A stretch of DNA of 64,000 nucleotides from Gadus chalcogrammus. Lineage: Eukaryota; Chordata; Actinopteri; Gadiformes; Gadidae. Both the position numbers and the translations under genes were made by a program. The notes beneath the pieces are model-generated. The model worked only from the letters and a program-made list of their open reading frames with translations. It was not told the origin of the DNA and did no database searches. The stretch spans positions 22,158,639 to 22,222,638 of the forward strand of contig NC_079415.1 in NCBI RefSeq assembly GCF_026213295.1. The letters run 5' to 3'. This document shows, in pieces, positions 55,124 to 64,000 of this stretch (positions within the stretch are counted from its first letter, which is position 1; each line of letters opens with the position of its first letter).

Positions 55124-55378
55124 CACAGGGGAAGTTCTGATAATAAGTTGTTGGGGGCAATGGCTGGAAGAATCCCGAAGTACTGCCATCTCTGTTGTGG
55201 AGGGGGTGTCTGGTGTGCATGCTGACATCACATTCGGCACAGAAGAAGGGGCGTGGACGGCAATCACGGCAACGGACAACAGCGGAATTGCTCGAACACT
55301 GTTGGCACATGTGGGCTTCCACATTTTCTATTGCAACTGCAGTGTTAACCAGCTGTGGTCTTGCTGCCATCCAGCTTT
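55124..55378 (-). pseudogene. KDZ transposase exon 2, Cys/His cluster
   Basis: Begins after TTTTCAG with SWMAARPQLVNTAV and carries a zinc-binding-type cluster: CQQCSSNSAVVRCRDC, then FFCAECDVSMHTRHPLHNRD, then GFFQPLPPTTYY. Such B-box-like CxxC clusters precede KDZ catalytic domains and probably bind nucleic acid or chromatin. Ends at donor GTAAGT (+ 55118-55123). All cysteines of the cluster are intact. Confidence 0.8.
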
Positions 55379-55439
55379 CTGAAAATATCGTTTTTCTGGT
55401 GCTCCAGTTGGATGAAGCCACTGTATCTTAATATCTCAC

Positions 55440-55527
55440 CCAGCAAGTCATCCACCTCTTGCAGGTCCAGCTTATGAGCCAGGTCATCAGAACTCTGGAG
55501 CAGATCCTCAAGCTCTGAATCGCTCAT
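55440..55527 (-). pseudogene. KDZ transposase exon 1
   Basis: Starts at ATG (55525-55527) with an acidic MSDSELEDLLQSSDDLAHKL and ends QEVDDLL at a donor GTGAGA (+ 55434-55439). Splicing to 55378 across a 61-bp intron gives a codon join of Glu and keeps the frame (DDLL-E-SWMAARPQL). Confidence 0.7.
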
Positions 55528-55887
55528 GATGAAGACCCACAGACAGATAGACAGGCAACAGAAAGATGAACAAATAAGACGAACAGATAAGCACAGTGAC
55601 AGTGAGAGACAACAGCTAACAGTTAAAACACATCAAGGACAAGTAAACAAGAAAAGACGTGGCTCTAAAAAGTGTCTTTGGGTTGTTCTGTTTTCAATAA
55701 ACTAGGAGAGGGTTAGTAGGATGACAAATTTGCAGGATCTGTTGAGAAAAGAGAGCGCAGAATTGGGAACTCAAACTTGATTGAGATACAGAACAGATTG
55801 ACAAATAAAACGTAGCATTTAATTTGAAGGGATATGTAGGCTACGCCCACAGATCAGAGATCACTTTGTTGAACTTCTGGTGGTAGC
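55528..55887. other. Upstream region of KDZ gene, nothing recognised
   Basis: Contains short ACAGATAGACAG-like repeats near 55540-55590. Would hold the KDZ promoter. No inverted terminal repeat identified. Confidence 0.4.
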
Positions 55888-56206
55888 ATATAGTATAGTA
55901 TAGTAGATTTTATTTGGACATGGACATGACAATGTCATTGGACGAACCAGATGCATTGTTTACAGTGTATTAGCATAAATGCTAGTTTACAACACCTGTC
56001 CACAGGAGGCTTTTTGAAAACAACAAAAGAAACTAGACAAGACAGAAACAAGATCAAATACTGATAAAAAACTGATAGTGATAATTAAAAAGAGTAAAAA
56101 TGCAGTATACAGTAGAGTACAGAGCAGCAATATAATGAGTTGAATATATATATATAGGCTACGTAGAGAACAAAGGCAGCATGATCAAACAATAACCAGT
56201 TGTAAA

Positions 56207-56495
56207 TTATTTGTGTGAGCACTGTTGATTTGATTTGAGCCGTTGTTTTAGTTCTCTGTTAAAAGTGTTGCTGTTAGTCTCTTGTTTTAGACTAGTGGGC
56301 AAGAGGTTCCATAGTTTTGCCCCCTTTGCAGAGAAGACAGACTGACCGAAAGATGTCCTGTGCATGGGAACAAGACAATCACCATTGATGGAGGCTCGTG
56401 TATTTGCCCGACGAGAGCTCTGACGTCTGATGGCCAATTCAGACAACAGTGGTGACACATGGTTATTTACACACTTGAAAAACAATTGAAGATTA
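56207..56495 (-). pseudogene. C-terminus of CR1-like LINE ORF2, part 2
   Basis: LFFKCVNNHVSPLLSELAIR, then SVFSAKGAKLWNLLPTSLKQ and FNRELKQRLKSNQQCSHK with stop at 56207. The GAKLWNLLP motif is the usual end of CR1-group proteins. The true protein end is preserved. Confidence 0.85.
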
Positions 56496-57265
56496 CCGTA
56501 TTTTCCGGACTATACGTCGCTCCCGAGTATTAGTCGCATCAGTCAAAAAATGCTCCATGACGAGGAAAAAAACATATATACGTTGCATCGGTGTATAAGT
56601 CGCATTTATTTTTAAACATTTAAACAGTGGCAGTTTCTGACACACCGTGGTCCGTGCTCTGATAGACAGGTGGTTGCGTTGCATGAAGCGATAGCACCAA
56701 GATGGACCGCCAGCAAAATCAGTGATATTCATCTCCTTGGCAACTACCTGGGCATGGAGACGCAACTGCACCGTTGATAAGCCCCGGCCAGCAGCACGCT
56801 GTTCAATGACCCATCTGTGGACTCGTTCCTCCAGCTCTGGCCATCGGGCTTTCAGCCCCCGGTTAGCTTTCTTTGTTTTTTTTCATCGCAATTAGAGTTT
56901 CCTCGGCTTTTCGCCAGTCCCGGACAAGTTTTTCACTCACCCCAAACTTTCTTTCTGTTGCTCGATTGCCGTTTTCGGCTGCATACTTTATAATCTGCAG
57001 TTTAAATTGTGCAGCATAGCTTTTTCTATTTGGCGGCATTTTATTTTGTGTTCCCTTTTGTTTTGTCTACGGTCTAGTTTATTTATAATTTATTCGGTGG
57101 TGCAGTAGGCTTGTAGCGTTCAGTTGTAGGCCTAATGAATGACGGTGCCATCTTGCGGCCGAAGATTATGTACGCACAATTTTGGCATATAAGTCGCTTC
57201 GAAATATAAGTCGCAGGGCAAGCCAAACTACAAAAAAAACGCGACTTATAGTCCGGAAAATACGG
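56496..57265 (-). mobile_element. pogo/Tigger-type element, internally deleted
   Basis: 25-bp terminal inverted repeats (CCGTATTTTCCGGACTATA...) with TA on both sides (56494-56495, 57266-57267). Contains only the transposase N-terminus on -. Inserted inside the CR1-like LINE. Confidence 0.9.
56625..57039 (-). pseudogene. pogo/Tigger transposase DNA-binding half
   Basis: Start ATG 57037-57039: MPPNRKSYAAQFKLQIIKYA, then ERKFGVSEKLVRDWRK, a psq-type helix-turn-helix. A one-base indel after a run of A near 56880 shifts the frame. It then reads WPELEERVHRWVIEQRAAGR and FAGGPSWCYRFMQRNHLSIR with RTTVCQKLP, the CENPB-type helix-turn-helix that binds the element ends. The DDE catalytic domain is missing, so it can only be a relic. 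Confidence 0.82.
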
Positions 57266-57267
57266 TA

Positions 57268-57689
57268 CTAAAATTAATAAAGTTATCAAAGGTGAAAAGG
57301 TTGTGCTTTTTTAGAATGCCGCAGTGATGCCATCTCATGGGTTTCCGGTCCATGACTTTTATTGTCTGTTTGTATATTGAGGTGATAGGTTTTAATGCAG
57401 TAGAAGAAGCTTGTGACCATGATGTGATACAGTATGACAAATGAGAAAATATCATAGCGTGCATAAATAATTTGGCCGTTTGACATGACAAGTCCCTTCT
57501 TATGAAACGGAAACAGTTTAGATTTAGTTTTGCCTTTTTTGCAACATACTTAATTTGCGTAACAAATTTTAAATTCTGATCCAGGATGATGCCCAGATAT
57601 TTTACCTCATTTACTGATTCAATTAATTCATTTTTGATCCGTACCTCGAAAACATCGGTGATAGGCCTATTACGGATGGAGAAGCACAT
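57268..57689 (-). pseudogene. RT thumb and C-terminal region of CR1-like LINE, part 1
   Basis: MCFSIRNRPITDVFEVRIKN, VKYLGIILDQNLKFVTQIKY, FSHLSYCITSWSQAS and KKHNLFTFDNFINFS, stopping at the pogo insertion at 57266. It continues in frame on the other side as LQLFFKCVNNHVSPL. Confidence 0.85.
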
Positions 57690-58227
57690 AGAGACGGTTT
57701 TTCTTCACATTAATGGTCAACTGAGACAGCTCAAGCCATTTTGAAATGCTGAGTAATGCTTGTGTCAGGTGCTCACCTGCTAAGCTGGGTGTTTTACTGG
57801 ACACATGGATAACAGTGTCATCAGCATACATTTGACAGTTGGACCCCGGACAGCAGTTTGGTAGGTCATTGATATACATAGAAAACAACAGTGGACCAAG
57901 TACAGACCCTTGCGGTACACCCATGCTGTTGGCACGCAGATGGGACCTGACCCCATTGACCCTGACACATTGCTCTCTCCCCTCCAGGTAAGATGCAAAC
58001 CACTGCAGAGCTTCTGATGACATTTTGAACGATTTTAACTTGTTCATTAGAGTACTGTGGTTTACCGTGTCAAAGGCCTTTTTTAGGTCTAGGAACACTG
58101 CTCCAACAACATTTCCTTTATCCATTGAAGCTTTTATGTTTTCAAGCAAATAACAATTAGCTGTTTCAGTTGAGTATTTCTGTCTAAACCCAAACTGCTG
58201 TGGATGAAGCAGCTGGTTAGACTCTAG
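57680..58227 (-). pseudogene. RT core of CR1-like LINE
   Basis: HLESNQLLHPQQFGFRQKYS at the insertion junction, then VVGAVFLDLKKAFDTVNHST (first Asp), MGVPQGSVLGPLLFSMYIND, CQMYADDTVIHV (catalytic YADD, about 57815-57845) and LSQLTINVKK. A one-base insertion in an A run near 57690 shifts the frame. Confidence 0.88.
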
Positions 58228-59854
58228 GGGCCCTATTTTAACGGTCTGAAACGCAAGTGGGAAGCGCAAAGCGCAAGTAGCTTTGTGGGCGGTTCTACGG
58301 CGCTATCGCTATTTTACAGGCGGATAAATGACGCTTGCGCCGCGGCGCAAGTGTCAAAAGGGTTGGTCTGAAGCAGCCTAATTACCCGTAGGTGTGGTTT
58401 GGGCGTAACGTGCAACAAACCAATGAGAGTGCCAGCTCCCATCCCCTTTAAGAGCCATGAGCGCATTTGAATCGGACGAGTTGATATTTTGACAGCGCGT
58501 CTGCAGTCTCCGAGAATTTCATACTGCAAATGGCTTAGTTTATTGCCAAATAATATGGCCTAATTCACACATGGAATATACTGAGTCCTCAAATAAATTT
58601 CGGCAAAGAAAACGTATGATAGGCTATAACATATGATATGCGGTAACTGTGGTTCTATTTAATGATATACGCAATACATTATAAACATTGTTTCTTATCA
58701 GTATTGTATGCTATCCTAATATGCATGTGTCCCCGCCCGCGGTAATAGACATTGCCATTGATTGTATTATGCGTTACGTGTTTAATTTGCCCAAGTGAAG
58801 GAGTTCAAGTACCTACCTCGGGGTCTTGTTCGCGAGTGAGGGAACTATGGAGCGTGAGATTGGCCGGAGAATCGGAGCAGCGGGGGCGGTATTGCGTTCG
58901 CTTTACCACCGTTGTTACGAAAAGAGAGCTGAGCCGCAAGGCAAAGCTCTCGATCTACCGGTCGATCTTCGTTCCTATCCTCACCTATGGTCATGATTGT
59001 TGGGTGATGACCGAAAGGACGAGATCGCGGGTACAAGCGGCCGAGATGAGTTTTCTCAGAAGGGTGGCTGGCGTCTCCCTTAGGATAGGGTGAGAAGCTC
59101 AGCCATCCGTGAGGAACTCGGATTAGAGCCGCTGCTCCTTTACTTAGAAAGGAGTCAGCTGAGGTGGTTTGGGCATCTGGTAAGGATAAGAAATACCATG
59201 CAAATTAAATTTAAATGAAGTGAAATTTCGAGGTTGGAAACTGGGCTCCTTACAGAGCACACACGCACGCCCGCATTCATTCATTCTTTTTAACATCACT
59301 CACTCGCGGTAAAACAATGTTTTTCACGATCAAATAGGCCTACTCATCAATCCTAAAAGTTATGAGCATGTAGGCCTACACGATGTCTGTGTCAAGAAAA
59401 TATGTGTTTGCTGTACGGTGTTTGCAGATGCATTGATTTAAAAGTACAACTTATTACCGCTGCATCAGCTGTTCTTTCCCAAATAATTTACCAAGAATGT
59501 GCGGCTGGGTAGATGAGAGAAGCAAAGTGTATGCGCGAGGTGCACAAGCAATCCATATGCATCGCATGCGCATGTATGCATGCGCCCTTAAAATAGCGTC
59601 TGAACAACGCGCCACTGACTTTAAACCAGGTATTTCCTGGTCAGTAGCGCAATGGTATTCAGAGACGGCAAAATACCGTTTGCGCCAGAACACGCCTCCT
59701 CCTTCCGCCGAACCGCCCCTTGCGGCGCATGATCAATCCCTAATTTACCGGCGAGTGGCGCTGGTGGGAAAAGAACGCTCTGCGCCAGTTGTAAACTAGC
59801 AACGACGCATGCGCCAGTGACTAAGTCACTTGCGCCGGATGCAAGATAGGGCCC
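58228..59854. mobile_element. Harbinger-like non-autonomous element (1627 bp)
   Basis: Ends GGGCCCTATTTTA and the complement of GGGCCCTATCTTGC, flanked by TAG on both sides (58225-58227, 59855-59857), a 3-bp duplication consistent with PIF/Harbinger. Near both ends GCGCAAGT/TTGCGCC-rich palindromic sequence. No transposase. Contains a LINE fragment at 58788-59186. Confidence 0.8.
58788..59186 (+). pseudogene. Fragment of a second LINE reverse transcriptase
   Basis: Frame with VVTKRELSRKAKLSIYRSIF, PILTYGHDCWVMTERTRSRV and QAAEMSFLRRVAGVSLR, then decaying (SQLRWFGHLV-like) past a stop. This is the 3' RT region of a non-LTR element common in fishes; I do not name the clade. It lies inside the Harbinger-like element and is opposite in strand to the surrounding LINE. 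Confidence 0.8.
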
Positions 59855-59940
59855 TAGATGTTCCATTAGTTGCTCAGCTATAATTTTCTCCAGAACCTTT
59901 GAGACAACAGGGAGGATAGCAATAGGCCTATAATTACTCG

Positions 59941-61050
59941 CTATGTCCTTGTCTCCTGATTTATAACAGGGATAATTATTGCAGTTTTCCAGCTTTCTGG
60001 GAATATTTTGGTTTGTATAGACAGGTTAACTAAGTAAGTGATTGGCTCTAACAAGTAGCTCTGATGTTTCTTGATTAATGCAGCATGAAGATTATGAATA
60101 TCTTTTGACTTGGAGTTAATCATGTTTGTGATCACCTTTTCAACTTTATCATGAGATACCAATTTAATATAAAAGGATTCAGAATGAGCATTGTCAAATT
60201 CTTTGGTAGATGATTCCGTAGCTTTAAAATTACTCGCCAGCTCTTGTACAGACTCAATAAAAAAGCTATTAAAAACATTTGCAATGGACTCATTACTATA
60301 GATAAGAGTATCACCTACTTTCAGACTGGTTATTTTGGGGTGTTTATGCTTGCTGGAGTTGGTTAGTTTGTTTATATGTTGCCACAGTTTTGAACTATTA
60401 CCATTGGCCTCTTCAATGAGTTTGGAGAAGTAATTGGTCTTGGCCTTTCGTAATTCAGACACTACTTTGTTCCTCAGGCCTGTAAAGACAAGGTGGTCAG
60501 TGTTGTGTTTTGTTATTAAAGTCCTTTTAAGAGCAAGATCTCGCTTTTTAATGATCTGAAGGATATCACTGTTGACCCATGGAAGAGATAATATCTTGGG
60601 TCTGCTTTTCCAGGTTTGTGTGTATTTATCAATTAGATCACAAAGGGTTGAGACAAAGTTGTTGGCACTGTGGTTTAGATCTTGCTCTTTAATTACCTTT
60701 TCCCAATTAATTTCACTCAAGTCATGTTCAAAGTCACCAACTTTTGACTTGGGAATTGCAGTTGTTAGAATTAGATTTTCTGTTTTGTTGTGGTGTACTA
60801 GGCGTTTTTTTGTTAGCTTTCGTACCATCAGTGTCATATTATGATCTGAAAGGCCAGTTATTAGATTATATGTTTTTGTAACCCTCTCTGGCCTGTTTGT
60901 AAAAATCATATCAATAAGGGTTTCACTTTTCCTAGTGATTCGAGTAGCTCTACTGATCAGCTGTTTGTATTTAAATTTCTCCATTGTTGATTTTAGTTTT
61001 GATTTACCACTTTTATCCAGCCAGTTGATGTTAAAATCCCCAAACAACAT
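59941..61050 (-). pseudogene. Endonuclease end, linker and RT start of CR1-like LINE
   Basis: An open frame of 369 codons. It begins with MLFGDFNINWLDKSGKS and ends with PESWKTAIIIPVINQ. A one-base deletion near 59975 shifts the frame, after which the RT continues as SNYRPIAILPVVSKVLEKII up to the inserted element at 59854. Confidence 0.82.
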
Positions 61051-61098
61051 ACATTCATGACAGTTATCGACAACAGAGAGAAGATTCTTCAGTTCATT

Positions 61099-61494
61099 TT
61101 AGACATTTGCATCATGTGATGGCGGATTATAAAGTACAACAATATTAAATTTCATTTTAGGGGATAGCATTACATTCAATCCCAGGCACTCTAAATTCAG
61201 GTCCAGTTTAAGCTCTACACATTTAAAATGTTCCCTAATATAAATTAAAACACCCCCTCCCCTTCCCTTGGCCCTATCTCTCCTATGGCATGTGTATCCT
61301 GATATGTCAATTAGGTCAGTAGGAACATTAGGATTTAACCAGCTCTCAGAAAGGCACAAAAAGTCCAAATTAGAGTCATTAAGTACATTCCGGATCTGGT
61401 CTATTTTAGGCAGTATGCTTCTGATATTGATATGTCCTCCCAATATACCTTTAGGTTTACATTCAGAATTCCAGATAATTTTGGCATGATTCAC
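61099..61494 (-). pseudogene. APE endonuclease of CR1-like LINE
   Basis: GGHINIRSILPKIDQIRNVL, LDFLCLSESWLNPNVP (catalytic Glu), YTCHRRDRAKGRGGGVLIYI and VVLYNPPSHDANV cover the first two thirds of an exonuclease-endonuclease-phosphatase domain. A stop at 61099 separates it from the remaining LFGDFNINWLD (Asp/Asn), TLIDMIFTNRP and LSDHNM (Asp-His) motifs in 61050-60850. Catalytic residues are intact, so damage is limited to this stop. Confidence 0.8.
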
Positions 61495-61512
61495 AGTTTG
61501 AAAAAGTCTTAA

Positions 61513-62403
61513 CTACCGTTGTTTCTGGACTGCGCGATTAGTGAAGTGTTTTATGGCCCTTTCGGGCGTCCGTCTTGGTTGACATTCATCAGCTGTCACA
61601 AACAGTTCAACGAGAGAATGACAGTCTATTGCTGGAGCACCACACGAATCAACACCAGGCGCCGAACTCACCCGAATGTTAGTGCCGCTGGTGGTCCCGG
61701 GCTGGCCAAGTACCATTGCCGCTGATGAAGCAGCAAAAAGTGCGGGATTATACAACTCCGCGCTTCCATCCGAGCCCGAAGGGTATGGCTGTAACCGCCG
61801 CACTATCCCGACAGGCTCTCCCAGCGCGATATCTCGAACATCGATAAGTGGACTAGCTCGTCCACCCATCCATGCCTCCCCAGTGGAACCGCAGCGATAA
61901 GAATCCCCTCCGGCCAGCCGATTCCCAAGGCCCACGACCTCCGTGGCCCCGCTAGGACAGACGCTATCCGGCATCAGAATCTGCGGAGTCTGGGTGAGTT
62001 GCAGCGGGGTTGTGATAATAACCGGTTGGAATGGATGAGTGACTTCAGACGATTCCGACTGCATCTGGATGATATTTTGCTCGGTTGAAATAGCTGCTGA
62101 GTGAAATAGGGGTCCAGGATTTAGATGAACATCTCCAGATAGTAGTAGTAGCAATCGAAGTAATATTTTGACAGAAGACTGGCTGTCCTTCCGTCTAATT
62201 GTAGTTGTGAGTACTGGCGTGAGCAGCTGGGCCCGGCCGTCCTTGAGAAGCCTTGTGTAGGCTGCGACATATCCAAAACCAAAGAATTTCAACTGTGCTT
62301 TTGCTGATAAAATGCCCAGTAGATCAGCGGTTGTAGGCCTGTGGGGATGGTTTTCCTTTGCGGCCAGAGTCTCTGGTGCATCGCAGCTGACCCAAACCGG
62401 CAA
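61513..62403 (-). pseudogene. N-terminal part of CR1-like LINE with degenerate 2A motif
   Basis: An open frame of 296 codons. About residue 90 it reads LLLLLSGDVHLNPGPLF (+ 62110-62145). It has the D-V-x-x-N-P-G-P core of 2A ribosome-skipping peptides, known from several non-LTR retrotransposons, but with His where the consensus has Glu. The rest is low-complexity Ser/Gly/Pro-rich without zinc knuckle. It stops at 61513, shortly before the endonuclease frame, which starts 61494 in another frame. The protein may once have been continuous with it. Confidence 0.65.
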
Positions 62404-62450
62404 CAGTAGTAGGAAGCCACAGGTGAGGAGGTACAGCCCGGCATTGCTTT

Positions 62451-63864
62451 GTTCATGCTGGCCTTTGTTCTTTTTGAACAGTGACTTATAATATATGACT
62501 TATAATACTTGTAGTTTTATCTAATATTCTGGAAACAAAGTTTAAAGCCTATTTTTTGTGATTTTTCCAAACAGAACCGTATTTATTTCAAATGTTTTAT
62601 TCTGCATACAAAGCACATCTCAGTCATTGATGCAAGGTAGCCATCACACACCACATTAAAGATAACATCGTGACCTGATTTAAACATTTAGGAAACATGT
62701 TTCTTGTTCATAGCAACGGTCAATATCGTTTATGCAAGGCTCTTCAAATAAAATTACACTAAAATAAAGTTTACATTTAAAGACGCAGCCTTTTTCATCC
62801 TGTAGCCGTACTGGCTGTAGGGCTCGGATAGGCTACTAGCTGGCTAAAATACGTCTGTGCACATTTATGACAGTGTAGTTTCTTAAATAAATCAGTCGAA
62901 TTAAATTGCTACTGTACAGTTCTAAACGGGCTACCCACTACATTTGGGCTGATACTATCAATTTTTGTGGCGTAGTTTTAGTCCTACTTCTTATTTTTAG
63001 TCTCTTAACCATTCAATGCGTGCTCTTACCTGAGGTAAAGCGAAAACTGCAACTTCCGCCAAGGACGACGGTCGGAAGATCCGGAAACAGATGTACGTAA
63101 CATTGGCTTGTGTAATTAACAAGGATACAATGCTGTGTTAAGGGCAAGAAACGTCACAGATATTTTTTTTAAATCATCGTTAGGGTAAAAACCAAAAAAA
63201 CGGACATTACACTACTACCGGGATAGGTCCTCTGACTTCCAATGGGACAGGTGCCCGCAGCGTCTTTCAGCCCGTCCCTAGCAACCTGACGTCATTGAAA
63301 CATCTGTCTAGCCATACACATCTTTCTTATAACTATCAAGTAGGACAGATAGCGTCTATTAGAGCCGATGTCGGGTTAATACAAGAGTGACTGGAGCAGC
63401 CACTCACCGGAAATCCCAAGAAAGAAGACGCCATAATGTTGTTCAATAGGAGAACATTATTACAAGGTTACATCCAATATCTTATTACACGGGTCTTCTC
63501 AATGCCGTGGAATGCTCGGTTCACCCTTCACAACTTCCGGCGTGAATTATATTTGATAATTCATCGTTGCGAATGTAGCAGGATGGGCCTTTAATTAGTG
63601 CTGCAGTACCGGCCTATCACTGTTGGGTGCGCTGCCTATAAAGGTGAGTGGTTGTGCACTGGGAGCCCTCTTGCCTGGGTGCTCCTGGCTGCCCCGCCTC
63701 CTGTTATCGCTCCTGTTATCACCGCACCTGATCGCCTCACCTGATCGCCTTTTAGCTGGATCATGCAGCTCACCGTTGTTTGGTATGTAGTAGTTGTGTG
63801 CATCTGTGTACCTTCTAAACTTTGCACAAGTCCTCAACATTGGCTTCCATCCCTCAGGCAGTTC
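62451..63864. other. Spacer with few recognisable features
   Basis: AT-rich, no gene supported. 63273-63302 repeats 18229-18258 in inverted orientation with one mismatch, so both are pieces of a dispersed element. A TATAAA at 63637-63642 precedes the final open frame by about 225 bp. Confidence 0.4.
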
Positions 63865-64000
63865 ATGGCCGGGTCTTCCTTCTCCCGTATCGACCCCAGT
63901 TGTAGGGCGTGCGAGTGTTTTCCTCCTCTACCTGTTGCAGCGGGGAGCGATCAGCTGACTGATCGAGTTGCACTTGTAATTGTGCTGCTCGGTACAAGTG
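63865..64000 (+). CDS. Possible partial ORF running off the window
   Basis: Starts at ATG 63865 with MAGSSFSRIDPSCRACEC and stays open to the window end (45 codons). A TATAAA lies upstream. The CRACEC pair might be the beginning of a Cys cluster of a retroelement gag, but this is only a guess. Not recognised. Confidence 0.2.
   Translation, partial: MAGSSFSRIDPSCRACECFPPLPVAAGSDQLTDRVALVIVLLGTS

Larger units (their letters stand above)
50640..55527 (-). mobile_element. KDZ (Zisupton-like) DNA transposon, multi-exon transposase pseudogene
   Basis: Exons on - encode, in order: an acidic start, a Cys/His cluster, a Cys-rich segment, the KDZ transposase core and a coiled C-terminal half ending in an acidic tail. 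The diagnostic block GEEVEQVNAFVSR with MDVACKYLP upstream is that of Kyakuja-Dileera-Zisupton transposases, which also carry such N-terminal Cys clusters. The copy is damaged by stops at 53763-53765 and 51416-51418 and by at least one splice or phase inconsistency. A 602-bp MITE sits in one intron. Terminal inverted repeats and target duplications were not found, so the outer limits are those of the gene only. Confidence 0.85.
55888..62450 (-). mobile_element. CR1-like LINE, nearly full length, twice interrupted
   Basis: Reading on -, an N-terminal region with 2A-like motif (62403-61513), APE endonuclease (61494 to about 60850), linker and RT start (to 59941), RT core (58227-57680), RT C-terminus (57689-57268 and 56495-56207) and a 3' end with an AATAAAATC box followed by CTATA repeats (55888-55912). 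Insertions are a Harbinger-like element (58228-59854) and a pogo remnant (56496-57265). Removing them leaves about 4.1 kb. Frameshifts near 59975 and 57690 and a stop near 61099 inactivate it. Confidence 0.88.

Overview
The window reads as teleost fish genomic DNA. It carries the last coding exon of a vertebrate gene (cyclin T2), dinucleotide microsatellites, 3-bp TTA/TAG Harbinger-type MITEs, DIRS, KDZ/Zisupton-like, piggyBac, hAT, pogo, L2- and CR1-type elements, and one 100-N assembly gap. The exact species cannot be fixed from sequence alone. Nearly everything outside cyclin T2 is transposable-element or tandem-repeat DNA.

Layout. 1-3235: intron, terminal exon (950-2104) and 3'UTR of a ccnt2 gene on +. 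3236-3860: spacer with a hairpin MITE. 3867-7236: a Ty3/gypsy element of the Gmr1/SCAN-gag type (LTR, tRNA-Pro-like PBS, gag, protease, integrase) that has lost RT and RNase H. A second LTR/PBS-like end and the N gap follow. 8300-9140: AT repeat and mirrored GT/CA microsatellites inside a direct duplication. 9355-15662: a Harbinger-like MITE with a complete DIRS1-type tyrosine-recombinase retrotransposon inserted exactly at its 3' edge. 15663-18400: palindromes, a roughly 293-bp tandem repeat and microsatellites. 18402-21268: a hAT element with 8-bp TSD that keeps only transposase exon 1. 22011-22685: a broken, unrecognised multicopy-type gene. 23268-26245: an L2-type LINE on - with a coding minisatellite. 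26711-29618: an intron-containing piggyBac with TTAA ends and a 2-nt deletion at the third catalytic Asp.

30527-47540 is a 17-kb higher-order array of about eleven 1.3-2.2-kb non-coding units. Each has 13-nt inverted ends, terminal hairpins with complementary loops, a CRE palindrome and YY1-like boxes. 47541-50390 holds an orphan exon and two further tandem arrays. 50640-55527 (-) is a multi-exon KDZ (Kyakuja-Dileera-Zisupton) transposase pseudogene with a 602-bp MITE in one of its introns. 55888-62450 (-) is a nearly full-length CR1-like LINE with a degenerate 2A peptide motif. It is interrupted by a pogo/Tigger remnant (TSD TA) and by a Harbinger-like element (TSD TAG), which itself contains a fragment of another LINE. 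The last 1.5 kb is mostly unassigned.

No host gene besides ccnt2 can be supported. The strongest biology is the order of nested insertions, which target-site duplications let one read precisely, and the architecture of the large array.
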